Shown here: positions 44,172 to 55,767 of the stretch, piece by piece
Layout of the letters: each line of letters opens with the position of its first letter
Numbering within the stretch: the stretch's first letter is position 1
NCBI GenBank assembly: GCA_028641055.1
Contig: CM054061.1
Span: 33,909,877 to 33,973,876, forward strand
Source: Alopecurus myosuroides
Taxonomy: Eukaryota; Streptophyta; Magnoliopsida; Poales; Poaceae
Direction: 5' to 3'
DNA: 64,000 bases
Position numbers and translations under genes: made by a program
The notes under the pieces: model-generated
What the model was told of the DNA's origin: nothing
The model's input: the letters and a program-made list of their open reading frames with translations, nothing else
Databases searched by the model: none

Positions 44172-45720
44172 GACATGCGCCCGTTCAAAGGCTGCCGGCG
44201 TAATAGCGTGACGGGCGGCAGCGAGAGAACGCGCGCGCAGTAAATGCCCGGCAGGCTACAAAAGGCCCCCGTCGCTCACCGCCCCGCCCCATTCTTCCAC
44301 CTCGCTGTTCTCTCCTTCCTAGGCGCTTTCCTCTCCCCCCGTACTCTTCTTCCTCGACGCCAAATGGCGAACTACGACAGCGCCGCCGCCGCCAAAGGCT
44401 GGATCCGCCGCCACCTTCGCCGGAGCGAGGCGAAGGCGCTGTTCCGCGCGGGCTACCCGTGCCCGCCGGACATGCGCCTCCCGAGCTCTGGCAGCGGGCA
44501 ACCGCGCTGGGCCCTCAGCGCGGGCGGGGTGCTCGTGCCTCCGCTCCCATCAATGGACGCGGAGTTCCGTCGGGCCATCGCTGAGGTGCACGAAGGCCTA
44601 GCGGCGGCCGACCGCCTACCGGCGGACGGCCACGACGAGTTCTGGTGGCAAGAACTCGCGCGGCGCCGCGACAGGGAGCTCGCTTCCTTGGGCGACAACG
44701 GCCTCGTCGAGGGCCGCTCCAATGGCCACGGGCGCCGCCGCTGGTGGGGAGGCCAGCATCGCACTCTCGAGTGGGTGCTGGACTACATCCACGCCGGCAA
44801 CGCGCCGCGGCTGGAGATGCCGCCCTGGCAGAACTCCGCGTGGGATGCTCGGCGGATGGGCGGCGGCTCGTCGTCGGCCACATCGAGCTCCTCCGGCGCT
44901 CACTCTCTCTCTCACCCCCTATCCTAAACTCCGGCGCGACTGTCCGCGGGCGCAGCGGCGGCGCCCTGCGCATTGGCGAGCCACGCCAGCGACAGGACAC
45001 CGACTTGGAGTGCGCGGTCCGTCCGAAGACGAAGCCGACCGAGGACGACAACGACGAGGAGTGGCCTGGTCAGAAGGCCGCCGAGGAGCTGTCCCGCAAC
45101 AAGCTCCGTCCCCTCGCCGACGACGTCGCCGGGGACTGGAGCCTGCCGGAGAGCACCGCCGAGGAGCTGGAGCTCCAGCGCCGCCTGCTCGCTGAGGCCG
45201 AGCAGCGCAAGGCGGCTCGCGACCAGGAGACTGCCGCCAACGCGGCCCGCCTCCGCCTCCCTCCCCCGCCGCCGACGAAGGACCCCGTCTACGTCGTGCT
45301 CGACCCCGACTCCGACGAGGAGGTCGAGTACCAGCGAGCCCTCGCGGCGAGCAGATGGGGCAACTCCGGCTGCGGCGACCCCGGACAGGGAACGAGCAGG
45401 CGCGCCGGCGACGGCCCCAACGACGATGACGACGACGGCGACGACGTCGACTACAGCTAGGCCATCGCTGAGCGCCTGAGACTTAAATAGTTTAGGTTTA
45501 AATTTAGTTGTAGTTTAAATTTGCGTCGAAATTGTACGAACTTTGCCCGAAATCAATAAAATGCGCCGAGTTTCAAATCGAGTTTTTTTGGGCCGAAACT
45601 TGGGCTCGGGGAGCGACTGGGAAGGCTGCCCCCAGGTTCCAGATTAGCGCCGTTTGGCGCGGCGGCGGCGCTAAAACGGCGGCGTTTTGAGCCCTGGGGG
45701 CGTAACGGCTGGAGATGCCC
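44172..45720. mobile_element. Harbinger-2, left-truncated Harbinger-type element inside MULE-A
   Basis: The right end CGGCTGGAGATGCCC (to 45720) followed by TAA matches the right end of the complete Harbinger element at 53079-53093. From about 44175 rightward the sequence is homologous to the minus strand of that element, including promoter DNA (GGCTGCCGGCGTAAT, GCAGTAAATGCCCGG). The expected GGGCATCTCCAGCC left end is missing, replaced by MULE-A arm sequence. Confidence 0.75.
44364..45460 (+). pseudogene. LSAGGV-family gene in Harbinger-2, one frameshift
   Basis: The start codon is 44364 (MANYDSAAAAKGW), about 100 bases after a degenerate TATA box (TACAAAA, 44257-44263). Residues about 25-65 read AGYPCPPDMRLPS...RWALSAGGVLVPPLP. 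Later come FWWQELARRRDRELASL and GRRRWWGGQHRTLEWVLDYIHAGNAPRLEMP. A 1- or 2-base frameshift near 44900-44925 moves the second half into another frame. That half has WPGQKAAEEL, a Glu/Arg-rich helix (ELQRRLLAEAEQRKAA), and VYVVLDPDSDEEVEYQRALAASRW, ending in an Asp-rich tail at 45460. Hydrophobic VYVVL followed by acidic residues looks like a SUMO-interacting motif. Function is unknown. Confidence 0.7.
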
Positions 45721-46050
45721 TAAGCACTTCCGAATGTACATGCCTTAAAACTACGAGAATATGGGTGTTAATAAACCATGGGATTTTTTTTTTTCAAATC
45801 ATGTGTGTTCTTAGTACCGGCGGATTTTTTTAGCACAGTTAAGTATTAATTCTCTCAAATAATTAGTTAACCACGTATTCATGGCTGGTAGCTGTGTACA
45901 TGGTTTTTCAAAATTAGATTTTTACTCATGATAATTATCCTGCATACATGTGGGTCGAAGCTAGCTATATGCATACGCATGCATGTGTGCATGTGCATGT
46001 AGACTGAAATTCACTAGTGTACGTGGTACACCACCTTCCGGTGTTTATTG
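45721..46050. other. MULE-A interior right of Harbinger-2
   Basis: No gene is seen. AT-rich with GCATGC/ATGTGCATG runs at about 45970-46000. TAA at 45721-45723 is the surviving Harbinger target duplication. Confidence 0.45.
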
Positions 46051-46430
46051 ATCGGCCCCAATGAACAAGGCATGCAGTGGCCTAATTAAATGGAGACTTG
46101 ACCAAACCCATAACTAACAGCATGCAGACTAGAGAGATGAAGTGGTTGAGAGCATTTTTTTTAGGAGGAGAAGGGGCAACACACGGACTAAATAAATAAA
46201 ATGAGTTCGGCGCCAATAAGAATGGCGCCGACCAATGCCACATAGGATTTCTCTCGGGCCCATCTGAGATGCTCGGCGACCGGAAGCCATGGCGCCGACC
46301 TGCACGACTTCGGCTCCATCGAGATTGGCGCCGACCCGAGGGGTCAGATGTGAAAATAGTTTTCAAAGGAGGCCAGATTCGATATTAGTTTCGCAAAAAG
46401 GCCATTCTAGACAAAAAATACACAGTCCGT

Positions 46431-46560
46431 GTCCTGGAGCGCCAACCCTATTTATCGCTTATAGCGAGTCTGAACACCGACTCAGCCGTGTATTCCTAGC
46501 CTACGATGCAACGTGGGCCGGCCCATTACGTGAAGAAAAATAGAACCATTTAGGGGATTT
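46431..46560. other. Spacer between MULE-A and LINE-B
   Basis: Short unassigned DNA, the right-hand continuation of the sequence that MULE-A entered. It ends near the probable 3' end of LINE-B (minus strand GCCGGGCATAAGCC then an AT-rich end). Confidence 0.4.
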
Positions 46561-49500
46561 TAGATAAAAGGCTTATGCCCGGCTTTGAATTAACAAAACC
46601 AAACAGGTTCGACCAACAAGGGGTTTTACAGACGCTGAGGCATACAGCTTCGCCACACGTTCGCAAAGCGAGAAAATAAAGGCAACAGACGCTGAGGCAT
46701 ACAGCTTCGCCCACACACACTCACACAAGGGAAAAGCAAAAACTCAGGACGGTGCTCCCCTGGCAGCATTGAGACAAGAAGAGTGAAGCGTCTTGAGGTC
46801 CGCCACCAGGTTGCGAGCAGCATCGCGGTCCTCAGACTTCAGCATGGGAATCCAGAGCTGTAAGAAAATGAGAGATTTAAAAATCACATCAGCCGGATGG
46901 TTAATACATTTTCCTTCAATAGCAAGCTTATTTCGCACATTCCACAGAGCCCACGATTGCGCGAGGAAGAGCACCCAAGCTAATCTACGTGGTGAACCCG
47001 AAAGCGAGTCTAGGATAGCGTGAAATTGTGGGAAGCTGGCCGGGCACCAAGATCTCCCTAGAACTTGGCGCAGAGCCGCCCAAGCAAACAGCGCAAGCGA
47101 GCAATTGAAAAAAATGTGATCGGCGGACTCAGCGGCCCCGCAAAGAGAACAGAGACCGTCTGATGGGCCTGCTCGAATGGCCAGATTGCTCCCAGAAGGG
47201 AGTTTGTCGAGCGCAAGTTGCCACACAAAGACTTTAATCTTGAGCGGAACATTGGCTTTCCATATGTCTCTGGCATGAGCCACCGTCGCTCCTTGCGAAA
47301 GATAAGCATACATGGATTTCACCGTGAATAACCCGGACTGTTCGAGAGACCACGAAATGCTATCTGGTTCCGCCGAGAGGGGGGTGCTGTTGATGATCTC
47401 GGCTAACCCCTCCCATTGCCGCATGGCGTCGGGGTCCAGCGAGCGCCGAAAGCGCCCTCCCACTTCCAACACCCTTGCCACCGAGGCCTCCGGTTCCCCA
47501 CAGGTGCTGAAAAGCAAAGGGAATCTATGGCACAGAGGACCCTCCCCTTGCCACCAATCTGTCCAAAAACGGGAGCGCAGCCCGTTACCCACTAGGTGTT
47601 TAGCGCCGGCCTTAAATAGGTGTTTGACCTTGTGCAAATTTTTCCAAAATTGCGACCCACCCCTAGGAGAGGTGGCAAAAATATCTCCAGATATGGAGTA
47701 CTTATTACGGAGGAGTACCTCCCAAATGGAGTCCCCCAATTGGTAGAACTTCCAGATCCATTTGATCAGGAGAGCTTCGTTCATCTTGCGAGAGTTAATC
47801 AACCCTAACCCCCCGGTTTCTTTAGGGCGGCAGACTGCCGCCCAGTTGAGCATGTGATATTTCCGGTTTGGTCCCGCACCTTCCCAGAAGAATCTCGCAC
47901 GACGCGCGTCTAACTGCTCGTGAACCCCTTTCTGGAGCAGGAAAAGACCCATGGCGTACATGGGGATATTGTCTAAACACGCGTTGGAGAGAATCAGACG
48001 ACCCCCGGAAGACAGAAAGCGTCCCAACCACGGTTCCACCCTAGCCGCAAGCTTTTGCACAAGGAAAGCCCACTGTTCCTTCGTTAGTTTAGAGTCCGAT
48101 ATTGGTAAGCCTAAGTAAGTGAACGGGAACTTTCCCAATTTGCAGTTAAGGAGTCTAGCAACCCTTGCTTGAACTTCCTGCGGCTGATTGAGCACCAGCA
48201 CCTCGCTCTTATGGTAGTTGATTTTTAGGCCGGACATGTTCTCGAAGCACATCAGAAGGAATTTAAGGTTGGCAAGTTCGAGCTCGTTGTATTCTACCAG
48301 GATGATGGTATCGTCGGCATACTGTAGATGCGTGATCCCCCCGGGAAAAGGTGGGGCACCACCCCATGAATGTGCCCAGCGTCATTGGCTTTTGAGAGAA
48401 TAGCGGAGAGGCCTTCCGCAACGAAGTTAAAGAGAAGTGGGGAGAGAGGGTCCCCTTGCCTCACTCGCCTTTTATTCCTAAAGAAGGGGCCCATTTCCCC
48501 ATTGATGGAAATGGCAGTTTGGCCCCCTGACACCAACTGCGAGATACGGTGAATGTAACCTGCGTCAAAACCCTTTATGCGCAGCACCTCTAAGAGAAAA
48601 TTCCAATCCACTCTATCGTACGCCTTCTCAAAGTCCAGTTTCAGTAAAATTCCCCCTTGATTTTTCCTTTTAAGTTCGTGCACAATCTCGTGCAAGGCCA
48701 ACGCCCCGTCGAGAATAAATCTCCCTTTAATGAAAGCTGTCTGGTTCTGGCTGATAGTCTTGTTGGCCACTGGGTCTAGTTTGGATGCTAGAGCTTTGGA
48801 GATGATTTTGAAGACTACATTGATCAGGGCAATAGGCCGGAATTGGGTGATGGAATCGGCCCCCGGGACTTTGGGAATGAGGGAGAGAACTCCAAAGTTC
48901 GGTCTCGAAATGTCGATGCGGCCGAGCATGAAATCGTTGAGGATATGCAAAACCCCGTGTTTGACCAGATCCCAACATCTCTTGAAAAACGAGGCCGAGA
49001 ACCCATCAGGGCCTGGGGCCGTATCTGTTTTCATCTCTTTCACCACTGCCTCAAGTTCCTCTTCCGAGAAACTGCGACAGAGCTCCGCGTTGTCCTCGTC
49101 CGAAACCAGTTGGTCCCCTGACCAAGTGTTCTGGCTCAAGCAACAATGACGCGGCGAAGTTGTCCCAAGTAACTCCCTGTAGAAGCCGTAGATGTGCTCT
49201 TGCAACGCACGTTTATCCGAGATGATCCCCTCGGGGGAGGATAGCGAGAAGATGTTGCATTTTCTCCGCTTCCCGTTAGCCACCGCGTGGAAATAAGCCG
49301 TATTCGCGTCCCCTTCTAACGCCCACTTGACTCTTCCACGTTGCCTCCATAACTCCTCTTCCATCCTATAGATGTGAAGGAGCTGGTCCTCAAGATGGAA
49401 CCGAAAAGCCCATTGATCGTCATCGAGTCCCGCGGTGTCAGCCTTGAGGTCCAAGTCTTTTATCTGGGCTAACAGAGTGGCTTTTCTATCCCTTGCTTCC

Positions 49501-50030
49501 CTCCCAAGGTTCCTACTCCACCCACGGAGCGTTTGTCGCAGACCACCACTCATGAAAGACCACCAGTCTAAAATATCCCTGCCTCCCACCTTCGCGCTTA
49601 ACTTCTCCCAAGAAGAAAGCAACAGCTCCCTGAACTGAGGGATTTCGAACCAGCCCGATTCGAAAAAGAATCTATTGCTACGAGAAACGTCGTCTTCCCC
49701 AGAGTCCAAGATAAGGGGTGTGTGGTCGGACCCCAGGCTTGTTTCAGCGAACAGGGAAAGACGCGGAAAGACAAGCTCGAGGGCAGAAGAGACGAACACT
49801 CTATCCAGCACACATCTGACTGGGTTGAGTCTCTTATTGGTCCACGTAAATCTCGCTCCAGCGCGTTGCGTTTCCGACATGTTCCAATTAGCTATGTGGT
49901 TGTTAAACAAGTCCACCCTGGACCAGTTTATGAGATCGTTGTTTTTATCGAACCTGGGAGCTACTCCCAATATCCCGAAGCTGCGATCCCTGTAACCAAC
50001 AAGACAGGACAAATTTGTTGTCCGTACTGA
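46560..50030 (-). mobile_element. LINE-B, 5'-truncated non-LTR retrotransposon
   Basis: The minus-strand element contains the C-terminal end of the endonuclease, the reverse transcriptase and the zinc-finger end of ORF2, then a 3' UTR of about 180 bases. The UTR carries two copies of CAGACGCTGAGGCATACAGC, 57 bases apart (46630, 46687). The 5' end is missing, as usual for LINE copies made by incomplete reverse transcription. Confidence 0.85.
46744..50012 (-). pseudogene. LINE-B ORF2: endonuclease C-terminus, reverse transcriptase, zf-RVT; one frameshift
   Basis: Reading from 50012: an endonuclease tail ending SDHTPLIL (about 49720), then RT with TAPGPDGF (about 49000), FRPIALINV, KLDFEKAYDRVDW and RRVRQGDPLSPLLF. 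The active-site YADD is at 48310-48321 but in a different frame: a 1-base change in the C-run near 48337-48346 interrupts the gene just before it. The second frame runs from about 48350 to 46744 and ends with C-S-L-C-G...H-I-F-F-N-C, the zf-RVT cysteines and histidine, and W-A-L-W-N-V-R-N. This protein nicks target DNA and copies the LINE RNA there. The N-terminal endonuclease core and ORF1 are absent. Confidence 0.9.
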
Positions 50031-51262
50031 CTTTTTAATACTTTTATTACCTTCTTTTCTGTTTTCTTTTTTATCTCATTTTTACCCTGTTTCTGTTTTT
50101 TCCTTTTTGGGTTTTATTCTTTCTTTTTCTGTTTTTATTTCTTATTTCATTTATTTGAAAATATTTCGATTTTAATATTTGTTAAATCCAAATCATTTTT
50201 TCGTTTCTTTTTTAATGAACTTTTCCCAAATGTGAAACTTTTTTAAAAAATGAACCATTTTTAGTTCAAAACTATTTCTAAAAGTCAGATCCAGTTTTGG
50301 TTCACCGATATTTTGTTCCGCTATTTTTTTTGGTGCACCGAAAATTTTGGTTCGCTATTATTTTTCGTTTACCAATTTTTTTTGTTTACTGTTTCGTTCA
50401 TCGAAAATTTTGGTTCACAATTGATTTTGGTTCACCATTATTTTTGGTGCATCTACATTTTTTTCTTCTCTGGTTTTATTTTATTTTAAATTTTTCTCGG
50501 TTTAATATTGTTTAAGTCTGAATATTTTGAAAATTGTTTCATTTTCAAAAACTGTTTATATTAAAATACTGTTCATTCTCAAAAAATGTTCAGCATTTTA
50601 TATGTTGAAATTTAAAAGTTGTTCATTTTTACAATTTGTTCATTTTAAAAACTGTTCGTATTTTAAAATGGTTCATATTTTGAAATTGTTCACATATGAA
50701 ATTTGTTCATATTTTTTAAAGGTACTAGGGATAAACTGTCATGTGTTACTGCAAAAACGTACGGTGTCAGTGTTATCATGCCTGCACGATAAGTCGCGAT
50801 TTCTTCGGTTGGTTCAAGGGCTGGTCGACAGAAGCAGTAGGTACTGGGTGGATCCCATCCTGAACGGCACTGCTACGGATGGAGCGCGTGAGGGCTTAGA
50901 GCGTGTACAATGAGGCCTTTTACACGATCGCTACGGAAAAAAATACTGGCCATTGCGCCTGATTCCCGGCCAGACCTGGGATTAAGGTTTGCGTCGACGC
51001 GATTTGTTGCGCCGGACGCTAATCTTTTTTTTTTTCGAGCGAAAGAGATTGACCAAGCGCCCGACGTTATCCCCTCGCGTATACACAAAACGGAAATAAG
51101 CGATTTTTCTGTTGGATCGCTAGCGTCCCGCGTTGCATGCACAAGCGCTTGTACTAGTGTTCTTAGTATTAAAAATCAGGCGCTTGTACTAGTTGTCTAA
51201 GTATTAATATGCGCCTGCACAAGCGCTTGTACTAGTTTGTGCTGTGAGAAGTAACGAACTAA
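50031..51262. other. Noncoding stretch: AT-rich GTTCA-repeat region and unassigned DNA
   Basis: No credible gene. 50200-50730 is filled with degenerate GGTTCACCATTATTTTT and TTGTTCATTTT-type repeats. 51130-51240 has three copies of CAAGCGCTTGTACTAGT or its shorter form CGCTTGTACTAGT, the full form being an inverted CAAGCGCTTG palindrome. The TAA at 51260-51262 is the Harbinger target duplication. Confidence 0.5.
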
Positions 51263-53093
51263 GGGCATCTCCAGCCGTTGCGCCCCCCCAGGGCCCAAAA
51301 CGCCGCTGTTTTGGGGCCGCCGCGGCGCTAAACGGCGCTATTCTGGAACCTGGGGGGGCGCGTTTCCCAGTCGCGTCCCGAGCCCAAGAATCGGCCCAAA
51401 ACAAACGCAATTGCAAAACTAGTCGAATTTTATTGAAATTTGGAAACTACGTACATATTCGGCGCGAATTTAAAGCTAGTACGAAAAATTTAAACTAAAA
51501 CTAACTAAGGCCGAGGCTGGCGGCGATCGCCTGGCTGTAGTCGCCGCCGTCGTCGTCGTCGTCGCTGGGGGCGTCGCCGGGGCGCTTGCTCGGCCCCTGT
51601 CCCTCGTCGCCGCCGCCGCAATCCCACCTGCTCACCTCGAGGGCTTACTGGATCACGCCCTCGTCGTCGGAGTCCGGGTCGAGGATGATGTACTCGTTCT
51701 CCTTCTGCGGCGGCGGAGGCGGGCCGCGTTGGCGGCGGCCTCACGTTCGCGCGCCGCCTTCCGCTGCTCAGCTTCAGCCAGCAGGCGGCGCTGAAGGTCG
51801 AGCTCCGCCTCGGTGGTGTCGCGCAGGCTCCACTGAGTGGCGGCGTCGACGTCGAGCGGCTGCAGCGTGTCCAGCGACAGCTGCTCCGCGACCTTTTGGT
51901 CGGGCCACTCGGCCTCGTCGTCGTCGCCGCCGTTCTCCGTCTTCGGGCGAACCACGCGTTCGAAGCGTGGCTCGCCGATGCGGAGCGCGCCGCCGCTGCG
52001 CCTGCGGGCAGGCGCTCCGGCGCTCAGAAAAGGGAGGGAGGTGGAGACAGAATGGCCGGCGGAGGAACTCGACGTCGCGGACGAGGAGGACGCGCCGGTC
52101 CGCCGTGCCACCCACGGCTGGGCGGCCTGCGGCGGCGGCATCTCCAGGCGCGGCTGGTCGCTGGCGTGGATGTGCTGGAGGACCTCCTCGAGGGTCCTGC
52201 CAGGGGCGCTCCACCAGCGGCGCCGCCCGTGGGCGTTGAAACGCCCCTCGACAGGGCCGTTGTCGTTCAGGGAGTCCAGCTCCCGGTCGCGGCGTGCCGT
52301 GAGACGCTCCCACCAGAACTCGTCCACGCCGGTGAGCGGGTAGTTCTGGGGGCTTGCCATTCCGTCGCCATCTCGCGGATGGCGCGGCGGAACTCGGCGT
52401 CGGAGGAGGGAAGGGGAGGGACGGGGACCCCGCCGACGCTGAGGGCCCAGCGGATCGCCCCCGCGGCGAAGCTAGGGAGTCGCATGTCCGGCGGGCAAGG
52501 ATAGCCCGCGCGGTACAGCGCCATCGCATGGCCCCGGCGCAGGTTGTGGCGCGGGAAGCCGTTCGCTGCAGCTCCGTCCGACATTTTCGTGGAGAGAGGG
52601 GAGGAGGAGAGCGTCGAGAGGAGGGCTCGCCAGTGTGAAGAATGGTGGGGCGCGCCGCGCGGCGGGGGGGTTTTATAGCGCGGCGAGCGGCCGGGCATTT
52701 ACTGCGCGCGCGCGTCCCCTCGCTGCCGCCCGCCACGCCATTACGCCGGCAGCCTTTGGGCGGGGCGCATGCACTGGGCGGCCGCCACGCCATAAACGCC
52801 GGCATCCTTTGACCGCGCGGAAGCCGAGAAGACGATCACGGGCAGTTCTGTTCCCGCGCTTTCTCGTTGCGTCGCTGACCGAGCTGGCCCACGCGAGCGG
52901 CCGCGCAGTTTCGCCCCCCCAGGCCGAACCCAGCGGGCTGGGTTTGGCCTGGGTGCCGCGGCGCTATTTAGCGCCGAAACGGCGCTATTTGGGCCTCTGG
53001 GGGGGGGCGAGTGGTGAAGAAGCTGCGCTATTCGCCGCTTCCGCCGCGAAAAAAGCCCCCTGGGGGGCTCTGGGGGGACGGCTGGAGATGCCC
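51263..53093. mobile_element. Harbinger-1, complete 1.83-kb non-autonomous Harbinger-type element
   Basis: The ends are GGGCATCTCCAGCCGT and the inverted ACGGCTGGAGATGCCC, flanked by TAA at 51260-51262 and 53094-53096, the hallmark of PIF/Harbinger elements. Just inside both ends are GCCCCCC/GGGGGG and GGCGCTA-type GC-rich repeats. It has no transposase; it carries a minus-strand LSAGGV-family gene with its promoter. Confidence 0.85.
51505..52584 (-). pseudogene. LSAGGV-family gene in Harbinger-1, frameshifted
   Basis: The start codon is 52584 (MSDGAAANGF), 87 bases after a TATAAAA box (52671-52677, minus strand). The first part reads RAGYPCPPDMRLPS...IRWALSVGGVPVPPLP. A frameshift near 52345-52365 leads to DEFWWERLTARRDRELDSL and GRRRWWSAPGRTLEEVLQHIHASDQPRLEMP. 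The second half (WPDQKVAEQL, LDLQRRLLAEAEQRKAA) parallels the Harbinger-2 copy. Near 51700 the frame changes again; in another frame EYIILDPDSDDEGVIQ is followed by a stop, then ALEVSRWDCG and an acidic QAIAAS end near 51510. It is a decayed copy of the same gene as 44364-45460. Confidence 0.75.
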
Positions 53094-53740
53094 TAACGAA
53101 CGTAAGAAACAAGCTCTTCCTGCCCGTGCTCCTTCGCTTAACGCCAAATGGGCCTGCAGAGTGCAGATGAAGGAAGAAACTGCGCGTGATCTCAAGGAAG
53201 AAATTACGGGCGAGTGGTTTCTTAGCACTCGCTAAGAGCAATGTATAGGGGTCCCTCCAGGAGTTTGAATGAAAAACTTAGGTGCAAGGTCCAATGGTAT
53301 AATCCAAACAATGATTCACGAGTTGTATTCTATTTTGACTTTATGGGGGTACCGATGTGTCGGCAAAGTCGAGGACTTCATGTCCGATTGGTTTACGAGT
53401 ACATCTACATGTATGCTTGCTTTTCACGTACACGATGCAATTTATATGACCCAAGGATGCATCAACACGAGAAAACAACAAAGGTACATCAAGTGAGTGC
53501 TAGCCTGCATCCAACTCCAAACCCCGCGCGGTAGCGGCAATGCCGGCATGCCCAACGCGAGCTGCCGCGCCACATCCCTTGGCATGGGCCTTAGTCGTCC
53601 GAGACATCGGGCCCTACTATGTTTTCTCCGAACGTAGTAGCCTGACTACTCACTACTTCTTTTTCAGTGTGCCGGTGTGTTTTCCACGTTTCGTCTACAA
53701 CTAGCAGGTCTGCTACGATTTTTCTTATTTATACCGGAGG
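53094..53740. other. Unassigned noncoding DNA
   Basis: No gene is seen. It contains GGTGCAAGGTCCAATGG near 53280-53297, shared in part with 43633-43650. Short open frames have no recognisable content. Confidence 0.4.
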
Positions 53741-55048
53741 AACCCTGCACCCCCATGTCACTCACACGCGGCACTGGGGTTGACCCACCTCACCGGCAGC
53801 CGCTTCTATCCGGGCCATCCTCCGCTGCCAAACAACTAGCCTCGTGGGTGGATTCCCTCTCGTCGCGGGGTGGGTGGTTGCCGGATTCGGCTATGGCGGA
53901 CATGGCGGCTCGCCGGTGCTAGCAAGCCAGAGCGGCGTCACCGGGACCGGGCTCGACTTGTTGTCTTGGTGGGAAGCCCCGGGGAGGCGGATCCGTGGCC
54001 ATTGCACCAGAATTTGATGGGGCGCCACTGCTCTGGCCATGTGGGTGGCAGGGCAACAACGCAAAGGAGAGGAGCAGCACGAAGGAGGTGGCCTAAGAGG
54101 ATCTACCGCCGGCGGCTCCCGGCAGAGCGGCGAGGGGCAGGTGCGGGGGCTCGATCTAGGCCTGGCAGGCCCGAGCGCGGGAATGTGGAGAGGCATCCTG
54201 CTGTCGTGCTGGCTGTGGAGTCGCGTGAAGGTGGTTTTAAGGGTCCATCTGGTAGTGGTTGGTGGCGGGCTCGACACGGATGGGTGCAAGGCAGGGCCAC
54301 GTCGAGTCAAAGCTCTGCTTCGGCTTTTTGTCATGGCAGGCGACGACGACGCCTATGGGCGCCATTACTCTTCTTCGAGACGTCATTGAGACGTGGTGCT
54401 CGCCTTCCATCCTGTCCACTGCGGCGGAAACCTCAGATCTCCGTGATCGGACGATGATGGCGTTCGGCGTGATATTGCCCCTTGGGGGGCATCATTCTTG
54501 GAGCGCGAGTTGCCAGAGAGACTATGTTGGGGTCAGTGGACGTCGGGGCATCGGCCCCGGATGGTGGTGGTAAGTCGATGCGCCGGCCTCGAGATCCATG
54601 GCCGGCAACATACGTGGTTTCTTGCGCGGCTTCGGAGACATGCTGGAGCAGCTAGGGTGGCGAGTCTGTTTCCTCGTTCGACACGTCTCAGTGGAGGCGA
54701 TTGACTTTTAGTCCCGGGTTGTGACCTCGGAGTGCAGCGGTTGTGGTCTGTGTGCCGTGTCCCTAAGCAGCATAGGCTGCGGACAGCTGTATCATGCGGG
54801 GTCACGGCTCGTGAGCAAGCGGTGGTACGTCAGGATGGAGCTTCCGGTGACTCTTGATGGCTTCAACACCGTGTCGTGTGGGCGGCGTGGTTGTTGGCGC
54901 GTGCCCCCTCGCGACGGTCGTGTTCCATGACGGTTCGTGAGGGTGTGTATTAGTTTTCAGCCGGTTACTCGCTAATTAACCCAGCAACTCTCCTCTTCCT
55001 TATTAATGAAAATGGCAACTATTTTGCCTCGTTTCAAAAAAAAAATTA
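53741..55048 (+). mobile_element. Poly-A-tailed retroposon-like stretch
   Basis: A GC-rich region without a stable reading frame ends with CCTTATTAATGAAAATGGCA, a short spacer, and an A-run at 55038-55047. An AATGAAAATGGCAA-like stretch followed by poly-A resembles 3' ends of plant LINEs and retroposons. Its left border is uncertain and no coding content is recognised. It could be the 3' UTR of a strongly 5'-truncated LINE. Confidence 0.35.
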
Positions 55049-55411
55049 GGAGGTCCAAATAACTATGGTAGCTCTGCAGGCCAACTTAATTAGGTGTCCG
55101 GGGTGCCCCCGAATTTCCTCCGGAGCATGCTGAATCTCAAGGCCGTCCTCTCGGCCACCAGCCTCGATAACATCCACATATACAGGACGGTGTAGTCGTG
55201 TCCGCTTGTCCACCTGCTTTCCCACCTCCCACGGAACATTGGGTCTACCTCGCCGGCTCCGTTGTGCCACATTCTTTCAAACATGTACCGCTACTTCACC
55301 TACACAGGCACTTCGATCTTAGCACGGCCTTCAGAAGTTCGAGGTCCCTTTGCAGATATTGAAACGGACAGCTAAATTTTTTTTTAAAAAAAAACTAGAG
55401 CACACTGTCCC
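55049..55411 (-). other. Unassigned DNA with a short open minus-strand segment
   Basis: 55090-55284 on the minus strand is open (MFERMWHNGAGEVDPMFRGRWESRW...), Trp- and Arg-rich, and reads like a small coding fragment. I do not recognise it and it lacks a promoter or stop context of its own. TTAATAAAT at 55412-55420 is the MULE-B target duplication. Confidence 0.25.
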
Positions 55412-55420
55412 TTAATAAAT

Positions 55421-55528
55421 GGGCCAATAGCTCCTGTGCGACAGGTTTCAGTTGAATTGGAAGGAATGCGACGTTTTTCGAGGAAATAGCCTACGTGCGA
55501 CGGATTGGAGGGAGAAAATAGCTCACGG
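55421..55528 (+). repeat. MULE-B left TIR (108 bp)
   Basis: Ungapped inverted match to 63563-63670 with two mismatches (near 55443 and 55512 on the left arm). Confidence 0.95.
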
Positions 55529-55767
55529 GCGAACTGTCATTAAAACCTTAGTCAATTAGTTCCATTTGCGTTAAGACATGTCATAACTAATTTGCCCCCA
55601 AATTAATTAGCACCGCATCCCCTCAAACTGCCGAAACTGCCCGCGCTCGAACTGAACTGTCCTGCCCGCGCTCTTTTCTACAGCTCTGGCGGCGGCGGCG
55701 GCGGCGGCGGCGGCGGAGCCCCCTTCTCGGCGGCAGCTGATCTGCTCCCCTTTCGGCGGCGGCGGCC

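Larger units (their letters stand above)
43679..46421. mobile_element. MULE-A, 2.74-kb long-TIR Mutator-like element
   Basis: It starts GTATTTTTTGCC and ends with the inverted GACAAAAAATAC. It is flanked by the 9-bp duplication ACAGTCCGT (43670-43678, 46422-46430). The two arms are inverted copies over roughly 330-370 bases (43679 to about 44050; about 46050 to 46421), with shared landmarks such as CCCCTCGGGTCGGCG and TGTTAGTTATGGGTT. Long TIRs and a 9-bp duplication define Mutator-like elements. There is no transposase; the interior holds a truncated Harbinger element carrying a gene of the LSAGGV family. Confidence 0.88.

Noticed and set aside
53870..54457. 195-residue Arg-rich open frame
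   Set aside because: It lies in a GC-rich poly-A-tailed retroposon-like stretch, overlaps other open frames on both strands, and has no recognised motif.
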